53,220 bases of DNA, from positions 1 to 53,220 of the forward strand of contig NZ_JABUXV010000025.1 in NCBI RefSeq assembly GCF_014897705.1. Direction: 5' to 3'. Under the pieces are notes generated by a model. The model saw only the letters and a program-made list of their open reading frames with translations, searched no databases and was not told the DNA's origin. Numbering within the stretch: position 1 is the stretch's first letter; each line of letters starts with the position of its first letter. This document shows positions 1 through 9,038 of the stretch, in pieces. The position numbers and the translations under genes were made by a program. Source of the DNA: Brachybacterium sp. FME24. GTDB lineage: Bacteria; Actinomycetota; Actinomycetes; Actinomycetales; Dermabacteraceae.

Positions 1-2
1 AA

Positions 3-134
3 CTGGACCGATTCCTCCGCGAAACCGGCCCCCACGACCCCACCCACGACGACCACCCCGACCAACCAGACCCCCACGACTCCATCTGGCCACGCGCCGA
101 CCAAGCACAGTACGACGACGACCCACCGTTCTGA
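3..134 (+). CDS. C-terminal fragment of an unidentified protein (5' end outside window)
   Basis: An open frame enters from the left edge and stops at a TGA at 132-134, giving about 43 residues. They are rich in Asp, His and Pro and end in DDDPPF. Nothing in the fragment is catalytic. Acid/proline-rich tails of this kind are common at the C-termini of actinobacterial DUF222/HNH-endonuclease (13E12-repeat) proteins, so that is my first guess, but only from composition. The upstream sequence would settle it. Confidence 0.45.
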   Translation: MDRFLRETGPHDPTHDDHPDQPDPHDSIWPRADQAQYDDDPPF

Positions 135-178
135 GCCGTGGCCCGGCATCATGTCCGTGCGCAGTACCCTTGGCTCCC

Positions 179-1144
179 ATGCGGTACGGATACCTCGGCC
201 CCGAGACCACCTTCACCCACCAGGCACTCCTGCAGGCCCTCGCGGTCATGCCCGAGGAGTTCGTCGCCACGGTGGAGCAGGTGCCGTTCACTGCCGTCGC
301 GACCGCCACCACCGATCTCCTCGCCGGGGACATCGACGCTCTCATCGCCCCGATCGAGAACTCCGTCGAAGGTGGCGTCTCCGGCACCCTGGACGTGCTG
401 GCCGCCACCGACTCCATCACGATCATCGCCGAACAGATCGTGCAGGTCACCTTCGTGCTCGCCGCCCGCGAACCGACCGAGATCGCCGATCTCCAGGTGG
501 TCTCCTCCCATCCCCACGCGCAGGCGCAGGTGCAGGGCTGGCTGCGCAGCAACGTTCCGGGCGCGGACGTCGCCACCGCCTCGTCGACCGCTGCCGCCGC
601 GCGGGACCTCGCCGCCATGAGCCCGCAGGAGGGCCGTGGGCGCGCAGCCGTGTGCTCACCGCTGGCCGCAGAGCACTTCGGGTTGACCGTCCTCGCGGAG
701 CAGATCGAGGACAACGCGGGCGCCCAGACCCGGTTCGTGCTGGTGACCCGAGAGGGCAGGATCCCCGCACCCACCGGCGCCGACAAGACGACGCTGGTGC
801 TCCAGCTGCCGCACAACCGCTCCGGTGCGCTGCTCGAGTCGCTCGAGATGTTCAACGCCAACGGCGTGAACCTCTCCCGGATCGAGTCGCGACCCCTCGG
901 AGACTTCCTGGGCCGGTACTCGTTCTCGATCGACGTCGAAGGGCACATCGAGGACCGCCGCGTCGCCGCCGCCCTGCGCGCGCTGCACCGGATCTGCCCC
1001 GTCGTGCACTACCTCGGCTCCTACCCGCGCATCGATGGCGCTCGCCCTGACCTGCGCGAGGAATTCGCCGACGACACCTACGACGAGGCGCACGCCTGGA
1101 TCGAGAAGCTGACCGGCATGGTGACGCCGCAGTCCTCGAACTGA
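179..1144 (+). CDS. pheA: Prephenate dehydratase
   Basis: Converts prephenate to phenylpyruvate in phenylalanine biosynthesis (cytosol). The protein is 321 aa from the ATG at 179, normal for a stand-alone actinobacterial enzyme. The periplasmic-binding-like catalytic half begins [14 protein letters not shown] and carries NSVEGGV (residues 61-67) and the TRF catalytic motif (184-186). It is followed by an ACT domain with the Phe-binding ESRP motif (236-239), so feedback inhibition by Phe is expected. A TTG at 170 is an alternative start with no better ribosome site. A TACCCT -10-like box at 164-169 suggests a very short or absent leader. The stop codon is the first base triplet of an 18-bp tandem repeat. 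It faces the dgk-like gene on the other strand. Confidence 0.95.
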   Translation: MRYGYLGPETTFTHQALLQALAVMPEEFVATVEQVPFTAVATATTDLLAGDIDALIAPIENSVEGGVSGTLDVLAATDSITIIAEQIVQVTFVLAAREPTEIADLQVVSSHPHAQAQVQGWLRSNVPGADVATASSTAAAARDLAAMSPQEGRGRAAVCSPLAAEHFGLTVLAEQIEDNAGAQTRFVLVTREGRIPAPTGADKTTLVLQLPHNRSGALLESLEMFNANGVNLSRIESRPLGDFLGRYSFSIDVEGHIEDRRVAAALRALHRICPVVHYLGSYPRIDGARPDLREEFADDTYDEAHAWIEKLTGMVTPQSSN

Positions 1145-1195
1145 GTGCGCTCGACGAATTGAGTGCGCTCGACGAACTGAGTGCGCTCGACGCTC
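1142..1195. repeat. 18-bp tandem repeat starting at the pheA stop codon
   Basis: Three head-to-tail copies with period 18: TGAGTGCGCTCGACGAAT (1142-1159), TGAGTGCGCTCGACGAAC (1160-1177) and TGAGTGCGCTCGACG (from 1178, decaying after 1192). Each copy starts with TGA, the first being the pheA stop codon. The unit resembles the gene's own last codons (CTCGAACTGA). Confidence 0.9.
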
Positions 1196-1335
1196 CCGCC
1201 GCTCCTGGAGACCCAGCCGGCGTGGCGCCGCCGGACGGGCGAGCGGCTTCTCCCGCCGACTCTCTGCAACTGCAGTCTGCAGCGATCGCGGCAGAAGCAG
1301 GCGTGCTCCCGCGCGGCTCCCTACTCCCGAGCCGC

Positions 1336-2553
1336 TCAGGGCTGCGAGATCTCCGTGCCGGCCGGGACCCGCAGGCGCAGCACGCCCGGGTCGATCCGGG
1401 CGATCAGGTGCGTGGCCTCGGCGTCGGTGTCGCCGTCCAGCTGCACGGGCTGAGCCTTCGTGGTCGCGACCCGCAGTTCGGTGGCCTGGTAGCGCTCCAT
1501 CGACGAGAGCCTCGTGGTCTCGGCGAACTTCCCCTTCGGGACCAGCTTCGGATTCACGACCTCCGTGAGCACCTGGCTGAACCCCGCGGCGCCCTTCCAG
1601 CCGGCCACCACGACCTCGAGGCGGCCATTGTCCGCGGTCGCGTCGGGCATGAGCACGAAACCGCCGGGCAGCTTGCCGACGTTGCCCAGCAGCACGGTGC
1701 GGGCCTTGTGCGCGTGACGGGTGCCGTCGGGGAAGTCGAGCACCACATCGACCGAACGGCCCAGGATGGTGCGCACCCCACCGAGCACGTAGGCGATCCA
1801 CCCCAGGCGCTTCTTCATCGTCGGATCCGTGTGGCCGATCATCTCCGCGTCCGCGCCGAACCCGGCGATCACCAGGAATATCTGCTCAGCAGCGGCGGCG
1901 GCTTCGGAGGCAGAGGCCCCCTTGCGCAGCCAGCCGACGTCGATGCGGCGGTCGTGGCCGGTCACTGCTGCAGTCATCGCTGCGGCCGGATCCTCCAGGG
2001 GCACGTCCAGGTTGCGGGCCAACAGGTTCCCGGTGCCCGCCGGGATGATGGCCATGCGGGTGTCGGTGCCGGCGAGCACGGAGGCCACCAGGCGCACGGT
2101 GCCATCGCCACCGGCGGCGACGACCAGGTCAGCGCCCTCCTCGCGGGCCTGACGGGCCTGACCGCGGCCCGGATCCTCCGGAGTCGTCTCGTAGAAGGAG
2201 ATCTCGGCACCCTCGAGACGCTCGACGACCTCGCGCACGCTGGTCTTGAAGACGTCGGCGTCGTCGAACTTCGACGGATTGAGCACGACACCGACCTTCG
2301 TCACCCGATCCGGGCTGACAGGGGCGTCGGCGTCCACGTCCTCCCCGCGGCCGGCCGCAGTCTCGGACCCGGATTCCGACGTCTCCCCGGCGCCCGATCC
2401 GTCCTGCCCCGTGACCTGCTCCGTCGAGGCGCGCAGCGCAGCGATCTCGCGGCGATGACGGCCCAGGTGTCGCAGGACCACGACCAGCAGCACGACGGCC
2501 ACGACCATGATCACGACCGAGGCGATGCTGAGAAGAAGAAGAGTCTGGTCCAT
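1336..2553 (-). CDS. Diacylglycerol kinase / lipid kinase family protein
   Basis: A DAGK-catalytic-domain protein (405 aa) that would phosphorylate a lipid or polyol-lipid substrate using ATP at the membrane. The exact substrate cannot be read from sequence. An N-terminal membrane anchor (about residues 4-27, [20 protein letters not shown]) is followed by a charged linker. The kinase fold then shows the nucleotide-binding GGDGT motif ([13 protein letters not shown]), the second motif [14 protein letters not shown], and the C-terminal beta-domain ending in [10 protein letters not shown], typical of the YegS/DgkB group. The ATG at 2553 lies 6 nt behind a TATCCT -10 box, so the mRNA is probably leaderless. 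It is divergent from serS, with 63 bp between starts. Confidence 0.85.
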   Translation of the reverse strand: MDQTLLLLSIASVVIMVVAVVLLVVVLRHLGRHRREIAALRASTEQVTGQDGSGAGETSESGSETAAGRGEDVDADAPVSPDRVTKVGVVLNPSKFDDADVFKTSVREVVERLEGAEISFYETTPEDPGRGQARQAREEGADLVVAAGGDGTVRLVASVLAGTDTRMAIIPAGTGNLLARNLDVPLEDPAAAMTAAVTGHDRRIDVGWLRKGASASEAAAAAEQIFLVIAGFGADAEMIGHTDPTMKKRLGWIAYVLGGVRTILGRSVDVVLDFPDGTRHAHKARTVLLGNVGKLPGGFVLMPDATADNGRLEVVVAGWKGAAGFSQVLTEVVNPKLVPKGKFAETTRLSSMERYQATELRVATTKAQPVQLDGDTDAEATHLIARIDPGVLRLRVPAGTEISQP

Positions 2554-2559
2554 GGCCAC

Positions 2560-2565
2560 AGGATA
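2560..2565 (-). promoter_or_regulatory. -10 box of the lipid-kinase gene (leaderless)
   Basis: TATCCT on the minus strand, separated from the ATG at 2553 by only 6 nt (2554-2559). That spacing places the transcription start at or next to the start codon. It mirrors the serS promoter on the opposite strand. Confidence 0.6.
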
Positions 2566-2604
2566 CTGACGCCGACGGCCGCCGGAAGCGGTCGACGCCG
2601 CAGG

Positions 2605-2610
2605 TACCCT
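2605..2610 (+). promoter_or_regulatory. -10 box of serS (leaderless)
   Basis: TACCCT ends 6 nt before the serS ATG at 2617, the classic actinobacterial leaderless geometry. There is no Shine-Dalgarno sequence before this ATG. The 39 bp between this box and the divergent -10 box must hold both -35 regions. Confidence 0.6.
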
Positions 2611-2616
2611 GGTGCA

Positions 2617-3879
2617 ATGATCGATCTGCGGCTCCTGCGCGAGAATCCCGAAGCTGTCCGCGACGCCCAGAGGGCTCGCCGACGTGACCCCGCCACCGTC
2701 GACGCGGTGCTCGAGTCCGATTCGCGCTGGCGCGAGGCCACGACCTCCTTCGAGTCCGCGCGCGCCGAGCAGAAGGCCTTCGGCAAGAAGGTCGCGCAGG
2801 CCACGGGTGAGGAGAAGCAGGCGCTGCTGGCCGACGTCAAGCAGCTGGCTGCCGACGTCAAGCGTCTCGAGGCCGAGGCGAACGAAGCAATCACCACCCG
2901 CGACGAAGCCCTGCGCGCCATCCCGAACCTCGCCGAGGGTGCCCCTGAGGGCCTGGAGGCGGACTTCGCGCTGCGTGAGACCGTGGGTGATGTCCCGCGC
3001 TTCGACCACCCGGTCAAGGACCACCTGGAGATCGCGGAAGGTCTCCGGGCGATCGACATGGCCCGCGGCGCGAAGGTCTCCGGCGCCCGCTTCTACTTCC
3101 TGCGCGGCGTCGGCGCCCAGCTCGAGCTCGCGATCCTGAACTCCGCGATCGACCAGGCCACCAAGGCCGGCTTCACCCCGATGATCACCCCGACCCTGGT
3201 GCTGCCGGAGTCGATGGAGGGCACCGGCTTCCTCGGCGAGCACGCCGACGAGGTCTACCACCTGGACAAGGGCGACGATCTCTACCTCGTCGGCACCAGC
3301 GAGGTGGCGCTGGCCAGCTACCACAAGGGCGAGATCCTCGACCTGACCGACGGCCCCATCCGCTACGCCGGCTGGAGTGCCTGCTATCGCCGCGAGGCCG
3401 GCAGCTACGGCAAGGACACTCGCGGCATCATCCGCGTCCACCAGTTCCACAAGGTCGAGATGTTCTCGTACTGCCGCATCGAGGACTCCTACGAGGAGCA
3501 CGAGCGTCTGCTGGATCTGGAGCGGGAGATGATGGCCCGCATCGACGTGCCCTACCGGATCATCGATACCGCCGCCGGCGACCTCGGCACCTCTGCCGCC
3601 CGGAAGTACGACTGCGAGGCGTGGATGCCCAGCCAGGACACCTACCGCGAGCTCACCTCCACCTCGAACACCACCCAGTTCCAGGCGAGGCGCCTCAACA
3701 TCCGGGAGCGGACCGAGGAAGGCCTGCGCCCCGTGGCGACGCTGAACGGCACCCTCGGCACCACCCGTTTCATCGCGGCGATCCTCGAGAACCACCAGCA
3801 GGCCGACGGCTCCGTCGTGGTCCCGGAGGGCCTGCGCCCCTACCTCGGCGGGCGCGAGACCTTCGACGTGGTGGCCTGA
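2617..3879 (+). CDS. serS: Seryl-tRNA synthetase
   Basis: Class II aminoacyl-tRNA synthetase charging tRNA-Ser (420 aa, normal length). The N-terminus [18 protein letters not shown] begins the tRNA-binding antiparallel coiled coil (about residues 30-105, rich in Glu/Lys/Ala). The catalytic core follows with [14 protein letters not shown], motif 2 around [15 protein letters not shown] and motif 3 near the end ([12 protein letters not shown]). The same frame stays open far upstream through the antisense of the lipid kinase, but the conserved N-terminus and the leaderless promoter fix the start at 2617. Both serine tRNA genes in this window would be its substrates. Confidence 0.97.
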   Translation: MIDLRLLRENPEAVRDAQRARRRDPATVDAVLESDSRWREATTSFESARAEQKAFGKKVAQATGEEKQALLADVKQLAADVKRLEAEANEAITTRDEALRAIPNLAEGAPEGLEADFALRETVGDVPRFDHPVKDHLEIAEGLRAIDMARGAKVSGARFYFLRGVGAQLELAILNSAIDQATKAGFTPMITPTLVLPESMEGTGFLGEHADEVYHLDKGDDLYLVGTSEVALASYHKGEILDLTDGPIRYAGWSACYRREAGSYGKDTRGIIRVHQFHKVEMFSYCRIEDSYEEHERLLDLEREMMARIDVPYRIIDTAAGDLGTSAARKYDCEAWMPSQDTYRELTSTSNTTQFQARRLNIRERTEEGLRPVATLNGTLGTTRFIAAILENHQQADGSVVVPEGLRPYLGGRETFDVVA

Positions 3880-3964
3880 GATGAACGCCCTGCGACGGAT
3901 GCTGGGTGCCCTGCGTCACCGCCGGTTCACCCGGTCGTCAGACGCCGCTGGCACACTGCCGGAT

Positions 3965-4831
3965 ATGAATGCCACCACCGCGCTGACCGACCGTGACGCG
4001 ACCCGCTCCCGGCTCCAGGGCCATCTGCGCGAGCTCGCCGGGAACCGTCTGCTGCTCGGCCTCGACGTCGACGGCACCCTGGTCGACCACGACGGCATGA
4101 TGACCTCGCCGATGCGCGAGGCACTGCAGCAGGCCGCCGAGGAGCACACTGTCGTCATCGCGACCGGCCGCTCGATCGGCGCGACCCTGCCGATCGTCGA
4201 GGCGGCCGGCATCACCCGCGGCTACGCGGTCTGCTCCAACGGCGCGGTCACCCTGGAGATGGATCCGGAGGCCGACGGCGGCCACCGCATCATCGACACC
4301 CGTTCCTTCCAGCCCGGCCACGCTCTGCGCACCCTGCGCGAGGTCGCCCCCGACGCCCATTACGCGGTCGAGATGGCCGACGGCAGCTTCCGGGCCACCG
4401 CCGGGTTCCAGGACGCGAGCTTCGGGGTGCAGGCCATCGAGCATCCGCTGGAGGACCTCCTGGAGCTCGAAGCGGTGCGCGTCGTGGTGCACGTGCCCGA
4501 CCTGTCCCCGCAGGAGTTCAGCAAGGTCATCGCCGAATCCGGCGTGCACGGCGTGGAGTACTCGATCGGCTGGACGGCCTGGCTGGACATGGCCGCCCCC
4601 GGAATCTCCAAGGCCAGCGCCCTCGAGGAGATCCGCACGCAGCTCGACATCGAGCAGGCCCACACGGTCACCGTCGGCGACGGCTTCAACGACACCGAGA
4701 TGCTCACCTGGGCCGGCGTCGGCGTCGCGATGGGCCAGGCCCCGCAGGGCGTCAAGGATACGGCCGATACAGTCACCGACTCCGTCTTCGAGGACGGCAC
4801 CGTGCTGGTGCTGGAGCTGCTCCGCAGCTGA
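3965..4831 (+). CDS. HAD-superfamily (Cof-type) phosphatase
   Basis: A haloacid-dehalogenase-fold hydrolase of the Cof/YidA type. These cytosolic phosphatases act on sugar phosphates or related metabolites; the substrate is unknown here. HAD motif I is LLLGLDVDGTLVD (nucleophile Asp), motif II is VVIATGRS, and the C-terminal motif III/IV region is KASALEEI followed by VTVGDGFNDTEML. I prefer the ATG at 3965 (288 aa) because the preceding 28 codons look non-conserved and a CACACT box lies 7 nt upstream. An ATG at 3881, two bases after the serS stop, would give 316 aa and translational coupling to serS. Confidence 0.85.
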   Translation: MNATTALTDRDATRSRLQGHLRELAGNRLLLGLDVDGTLVDHDGMMTSPMREALQQAAEEHTVVIATGRSIGATLPIVEAAGITRGYAVCSNGAVTLEMDPEADGGHRIIDTRSFQPGHALRTLREVAPDAHYAVEMADGSFRATAGFQDASFGVQAIEHPLEDLLELEAVRVVVHVPDLSPQEFSKVIAESGVHGVEYSIGWTAWLDMAAPGISKASALEEIRTQLDIEQAHTVTVGDGFNDTEMLTWAGVGVAMGQAPQGVKDTADTVTDSVFEDGTVLVLELLRS

Positions 4832-4881
4832 CCCGCGCAGGGCCGCCCGTGGGCGGTGCGATCCTCCTCGGCGGAGGGGCG

Positions 4882-4887
4882 TACTAT
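4882..4887 (+). promoter_or_regulatory. -10 box of trkH/ktrB-like gene
   Basis: TACTAT lies 7 nt before the GTG at 4895, supporting that start and a leaderless transcript. It lies in the short gap after the HAD gene. Confidence 0.5.
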
Positions 4888-4894
4888 TCCGCGC

Positions 4895-6256
4895 GTGCTG
4901 TTACTCGGAACACGACGGGCTGTAGCCCTCGATAGGCGACCGCGGCCCGCGCGCACCCTCCTTCTGGGATTCGCGGGAGCCGGGCTGATCGGGGCCGTGC
5001 TGCTCCTGCTCCCGGCGGCGACCACCGGGCCCGGGGGAGCGACGCTCCTGGAAGCCCTGTTCACTGCGGTGTCCGCACTCTGCGTGACCGGTCTGGTCGT
5101 GGTCGACACCCCGACGTACTGGTCGCCCTTCGGGCAGGCCGTGATCCTCGCGCTGATCCAGATCGGCGGCTTCGGGGTCATGACCTTCGCCTCCGTCGTG
5201 GGCATCACCGTCATCCGCAAGCTGTCGCTGAGCTCGAAGCTCACCGCCGCCACGGAGGCGAAGAGCTCTGGCATCGCGGACATCCGCGCCCTGGTGATCG
5301 GCATCGTGCGGATCTCCCTCGCGATCGAGGCGGTGGCCGCCGTGATCCTCACCCTGCGCTTCGCGCTCGCCTATGACGAGGCGTGGGGGAGAGCCCTATG
5401 GCTCGGGGTGTTCCATGCCGTCTCCGCCTTCAACAACGCCGGCTTCGCGCTGTTCAGCGACAGCCTCATGTCGTTCGCCGATGATCCGGTGATCCTGCTG
5501 ACCGCCAGCTTCGCCACCGTTCTGGGAGGCGTCGGTTTCCCGGTGCTGGTGCAACTGGGCAAGCACCTGGGGACCCCCCGGCTGTGGTCCATGAATACCC
5601 GGATCGTGGTCGCCGCGACCCCGCTGCTCCTTGCGCTGGGCACGCTCTACATCACGGCGCTGGAGTGGAACAACCCGAACACTCTCGGTGGCCTGTCCGT
5701 GCCGGCCCGGATCCTCAACGGCTTCGCGATGTCCGCCCAGACCCGGACCGCCGGATTCAACAGCATCGACACCAGCGCGATGGATCCGGCGACCTGGCTG
5801 GGCATGGATCTGCTGATGTTCATCGGCGGCGGCCCGGCCGGAACCGCCGGCGGAATCAAGGTCACCACCTTCGCCGTGCTCTTCTTCCTCATGTGGGGCG
5901 AGCTGCGGGGAGCGGGAGCCGTGACGGTGTTCGGCAAGAGGCTCTCGCGGGCGGTGCACCGCCAGGCGATCACCGTCATCGTGCTGGCGGTGGGACTGGT
6001 CGCGGTCTCCACGATCACCCTCATGGTGCTGACCGAGTTCTCCCTCGACGAGATCCTGTTCGAAGTCGTCTCCGCCTTCGCCACCGTGGGACTGTCCACC
6101 GGGATCACCGCCGACCTGCCCGGCGCCGCACAGCTCGTGCTGATCGCGCTGATGTTCATCGGCCGGCTCGGGCCGATCACGGCGGCCGCTGCCCTGGCCC
6201 TGCGGCCGCGCCAGCTCCTCTACGACCTCCCCAAGGAAAGGCCCATCATTGGCTAA
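4895..6256 (+). CDS. TrkH/KtrB-type potassium uptake membrane subunit
   Basis: Ion-conducting subunit of a Ktr/Trk K+ (or Na+-coupled K+) uptake system in the cytoplasmic membrane, 453 aa. It has the expected repeated M1-P-M2 pattern, with selectivity-filter-like loops at TAVSALCVTGLVVVDT, AFNNAGFALF, QTRTAGFNSID and FATVGLSTGIT. The Gly residues that form the four filter positions are visible. The start is taken at GTG 4895 because of the -10 box; an in-frame GTG at 4856 is possible but less likely. The stop overlaps the start of the regulatory subunit gene, so the two are co-translated. Confidence 0.93.
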   Translation: MLLLGTRRAVALDRRPRPARTLLLGFAGAGLIGAVLLLLPAATTGPGGATLLEALFTAVSALCVTGLVVVDTPTYWSPFGQAVILALIQIGGFGVMTFASVVGITVIRKLSLSSKLTAATEAKSSGIADIRALVIGIVRISLAIEAVAAVILTLRFALAYDEAWGRALWLGVFHAVSAFNNAGFALFSDSLMSFADDPVILLTASFATVLGGVGFPVLVQLGKHLGTPRLWSMNTRIVVAATPLLLALGTLYITALEWNNPNTLGGLSVPARILNGFAMSAQTRTAGFNSIDTSAMDPATWLGMDLLMFIGGGPAGTAGGIKVTTFAVLFFLMWGELRGAGAVTVFGKRLSRAVHRQAITVIVLAVGLVAVSTITLMVLTEFSLDEILFEVVSAFATVGLSTGITADLPGAAQLVLIALMFIGRLGPITAAAALALRPRQLLYDLPKERPIIG

Positions 6257-6947
6257 GCACAGATTCTTCGGACGCACCGATCCGGCCCGCGTCGCCTCGG
6301 CGAACGCGGTGGCCGTCATCGGGCTGGGACGCTTCGGGCAATCACTCGCCCTCGAGCTCATGAAGGACGGCGCCGAGGTGCTGGGCATCGACGCCCGGGA
6401 GGAGGTCGTCCAATCGCTCAACGGGCAGCTCACCCACGTCGTCGCGGCCGACGCCACCCAGGAGCAGGTGCTCCGCCAGCTGTCGATCCCCGAATTCGAT
6501 CGCGTGGTGATCGCGATCGGCAGCGACGTGCAGGCGAGCATCCTGGTCACGTCCCTGCTGCTGCGCTTCAGCATTCCGCAGATCTGGGCGAAGGCCGTCA
6601 GCGATGCCCATGGACTGATCCTCCATCAGCTGGGGATCCCGCACGTCGTGTACCCCGAGAAGGACATGGGGCGGCGGGTGGCGCACATCGTGCGCGGCAG
6701 CATGCAGGACTTCATCGAGATCGACTCCGACTTCGCGATGGTCAAGACCGAGGTGCATACAGGGTTCGTGGGCATCCGGCTCGGGGACAGCGAGATCCGT
6801 CGCAAGCATGGCGTGACCGTCACCTCGGTGAAGCACCCCGGCGAGCACTGGGAGGCCGCCAGCGCCGACACGGTCCTCCGCGCCGGTGACACCATCCTGG
6901 TCACCGGGCCCACCAAGCAGGCGGAGCGGTTCAGCCGGATGGGGTGA
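6249..6947 (+). CDS. TrkA/KtrA-type RCK regulatory subunit
   Basis: Cytosolic gating ring subunit of the K+ uptake system, 232 aa. The N-terminal RCK Rossmann domain has AVIGLGRFGQSLALELM and the acidic residue of the nucleotide pocket (GIDAREE). The C-terminal TrkA-C domain starts around residue 150. The start is a TTG at 6249 that overlaps the last codons of the membrane subunit by 8 bp. A good ribosome site (AAGGAAAGG) sits just upstream inside the previous gene, which decides this unusual start. It converges on the quinone-oxidoreductase-like gene with only a few bases between stops. Confidence 0.93.
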   Translation: MAKHRFFGRTDPARVASANAVAVIGLGRFGQSLALELMKDGAEVLGIDAREEVVQSLNGQLTHVVAADATQEQVLRQLSIPEFDRVVIAIGSDVQASILVTSLLLRFSIPQIWAKAVSDAHGLILHQLGIPHVVYPEKDMGRRVAHIVRGSMQDFIEIDSDFAMVKTEVHTGFVGIRLGDSEIRRKHGVTVTSVKHPGEHWEAASADTVLRAGDTILVTGPTKQAERFSRMG

Positions 6948-6952
6948 CCCGG

Positions 6953-7894
6953 TCAGCTCTCCTGGACCTGCAGGACCACCTTGCCCAGGTGCCCGCCCTC
7001 GCGCAGCACCGCGTGGGCGGCGGCCGCCTCCTCGAGCGGGAGGCGGGCGTGGATCGGAATCGTCAGCGAGCCGTCGGTCAGCATCGGCCACACCAGTGCG
7101 TGGGTGGCGTCGAGGATCTCGTGCTTGGCCTCGGAACGTCGCGAGCGCAGCGTGGTGCCGATGACCCGGCCCCGCTTGCCCATGAGTTTCCCCACCGGCA
7201 GCTCTCCGCTCGCGCCGCCCAGGGTGCCGATGATGACCAGGCGTCCATGCTCGCGCAGCATCCCGACGTTGTCCGCCAGCGCCGGCCCGCCGACCACGTC
7301 GAGGATGACGTCGGCGCCGCCGGTCTCGCGCACCGCCTCGAGCAGGTCGGTGGTGTGGCGGTTCCATGCCATATCGGCACCCAGCTCGCGCACCTGCGCG
7401 ACCGCCTCGTCGGAGCCGACGGTCGTGAGCACGCGCGCCCCGAGATGCCGGGCGATCTGGATCGCGGCGGTGCCGATGCCGCCGGTTCCGCCGTGGATCA
7501 GCACGGTCTCGCCCTCGGTCAGGCCCGCCTCGAGCACGAGGTTGGAGACCACGGTCGCGCATACCTCGACCACGCCCGCGGCGTCGACGAGGTCCATGCC
7601 GTCAGGCACCGGCAGCAGCTGGCCCTCCGGGACGGCGACCACCGCGGCGTAGCCGCCGCCGGCGAGCAGGGCGACCACGGCCTCGCCGGTATCGCGGCGG
7701 TGCCCGGAGACCTCGAGCCCGGGCAGCTCGGAGGTGTCCGGGGGAGGCGGATAGAGTCCGGCCGTCTGCGCGACGTCGGCCCGGTTCACCCCCACGGCGA
7801 CCACGTCGACCAGCACCTCGCCGGGCGCCGGGACGGGCTCGGGGAGCTCGACGAGCTCGAGCTGGTGGTCCTCGGTGATCGAGATCGCGCGCAT
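6953..7894 (-). CDS. NADPH:quinone oxidoreductase-like MDR protein
   Basis: Medium-chain dehydrogenase/reductase of the quinone-oxidoreductase (QOR) group, lacking the zinc-ligand pattern of classical alcohol dehydrogenases. It should reduce quinones or enoyl-type substrates with NADPH. The GroES-like N-domain includes GVNRADVAQTAGLYPPPP. The Rossmann domain has LIHGGTGGIGTAAIQIA and the QOR-like ATTVVSNL segment. Start: ATG at 7894 (314 aa). A GTG at 7900 would give a GTGA overlap with the upstream gene's stop. Either way it is translationally coupled to the neighbouring MDR gene. Confidence 0.88.
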   Translation of the reverse strand: MRAISITEDHQLELVELPEPVPAPGEVLVDVVAVGVNRADVAQTAGLYPPPPDTSELPGLEVSGHRRDTGEAVVALLAGGGYAAVVAVPEGQLLPVPDGMDLVDAAGVVEVCATVVSNLVLEAGLTEGETVLIHGGTGGIGTAAIQIARHLGARVLTTVGSDEAVAQVRELGADMAWNRHTTDLLEAVRETGGADVILDVVGGPALADNVGMLREHGRLVIIGTLGGASGELPVGKLMGKRGRVIGTTLRSRRSEAKHEILDATHALVWPMLTDGSLTIPIHARLPLEEAAAAHAVLREGGHLGKVVLQVQES

Positions 7895-7896
7895 GG

Positions 7897-8874
7897 TCAC
7901 TGCGTCACGTCCACGACGGTGCGGCCGCGGACCTCGCCGTCCAGGATCCGCTGCGCGTAGTCGATCGTCTCGGACAATCCGATGCTGGTGGTCATGACAT
8001 CGAGCAGGTCGGGATCGAGCTCTCGGGCCAGGGCGTCCCAGGCACGTTCACGCATCGCCGGCGGGGCCTCCACCGAATTCACGCCGGCGAGGGTCACGCC
8101 GCGCAGGATGAAGGGCAGCACCGTGCTCGGCAGGTCCGGGCCCTGGGCGAGACCGTAGGCGGCGACCGTGCCGCCCCACGCGGTCTGGGCGAGGATGTTG
8201 GTGAGCGTCGTGCTGCCCACGGCGTCGATCGCGCCCACCCAGCGCTGGGACTGCAGAGGCCGGCCGGGTTCCTCGGAGAGCTCGCGGCGGTTGATGACGT
8301 CGGCCGCTCCGAGCTCACGCAGGTACTCGGAGTTCTCCTCGCCGCGGCCGGTCGAGGCGACCACGCGGTGCCCGCGGGCGGCGAGCAGGGCGACTGAGAC
8401 GGAACCGGCGCCCCCTGAGGCGCCCGTGACCAGCACGTCTCCGCTGCCGGGCTCGACTCCGCCGTCCTCCAGCCGCAGCACGGAGAGCATCGCGGTGAAT
8501 CCGGCGGTGCCGATCGCTGCGGCTCGCTCGGGGGAGAGGTCGGCCGGCAGCCGCACCAGGGCGTCCGGTCGCACCTTGGCGCGGGTCGCGAAGCCGCCGT
8601 GGAGGGACTCGCCGATGCCGTCCCCGTTGAGGATCACCAGGTCGCCGGCGGAGTACTGCTCGTCCTGCGATCCGGTGACCCGGCCCACCAGGTCGATGCC
8701 GGGGATCAGCGGGAAGCGGCGGGCGATGCCCGAGCCCGCGATCGCCATGGCGTCCTTGTAGTTGTAGCTCGAGAACAGCACATCCAGCTCGAGGGGGCCG
8801 GTGAGCAGGGACTCGTCGGCGTCCTCCACGAGGCGGGCGTCGGCGCCCTCGGATTCGATCAGTACGGCGCGCAT
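7897..8874 (-). CDS. YhdH/AcuI-type MDR oxidoreductase (acrylyl-CoA reductase-like)
   Basis: MDR protein of the YhdH/AcuI family, whose studied members reduce acrylyl-CoA to propionyl-CoA with NADPH. The 325-aa length fits. Family marks are SSYNYKDAMAIAGSG, FPLIPGIDLVG and the nucleotide-binding stretch VLVTGASGGAGSVSVALLA. Ribosome site GGAGGG precedes the ATG at 8874, and a TAGGGT -10-like box lies at 8908-8913. It is first in a two-gene operon with the QOR-like gene. The actual substrate is unproven. Confidence 0.88.
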   Translation of the reverse strand: MRAVLIESEGADARLVEDADESLLTGPLELDVLFSSYNYKDAMAIAGSGIARRFPLIPGIDLVGRVTGSQDEQYSAGDLVILNGDGIGESLHGGFATRAKVRPDALVRLPADLSPERAAAIGTAGFTAMLSVLRLEDGGVEPGSGDVLVTGASGGAGSVSVALLAARGHRVVASTGRGEENSEYLRELGAADVINRRELSEEPGRPLQSQRWVGAIDAVGSTTLTNILAQTAWGGTVAAYGLAQGPDLPSTVLPFILRGVTLAGVNSVEAPPAMRERAWDALARELDPDLLDVMTTSIGLSETIDYAQRILDGEVRGRTVVDVTQ

Positions 8875-8975
8875 GTGGGCGTCCCTCCGTCGAGTGCAGG
8901 TGGGCCCACCCTAGTTGCGCCCACGTCGGCGTGGGTCCCGGGCGTGCAGACGCGGCGGCGGGACATCGCGAGGGG

Positions 8976-9020
8976 TTGACGATACGGCGGTTCCATGGTT
9001 CATTAGTGGAGTAATGAACC
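8976..9020 (+). promoter_or_regulatory. Promoter and palindromic operator of the GntR-ABC operon
   Basis: A -35-like TTGACG (8976-8981) is followed by a perfect inverted repeat, GGTTCATTA - GTGGAG - TAATGAACC (8997-9020, 9-bp arms). The dyad covers the position where the -10 element must lie and ends 18 bp before the GntR start codon. This is the layout of a self-repressed operon, the usual arrangement for YtrA-type GntR regulators. Confidence 0.75.
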
Positions 9021-9038
9021 AACTCACCAGGAGGCGAC

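Noticed and set aside
1159..2616. 486 extra codons open upstream of serS in the same frame
   Set aside because: They lie antisense to the lipid kinase gene, have no family features, and the serS N-terminus and promoter fix the start at 2617. High-GC antisense frames often stay open.
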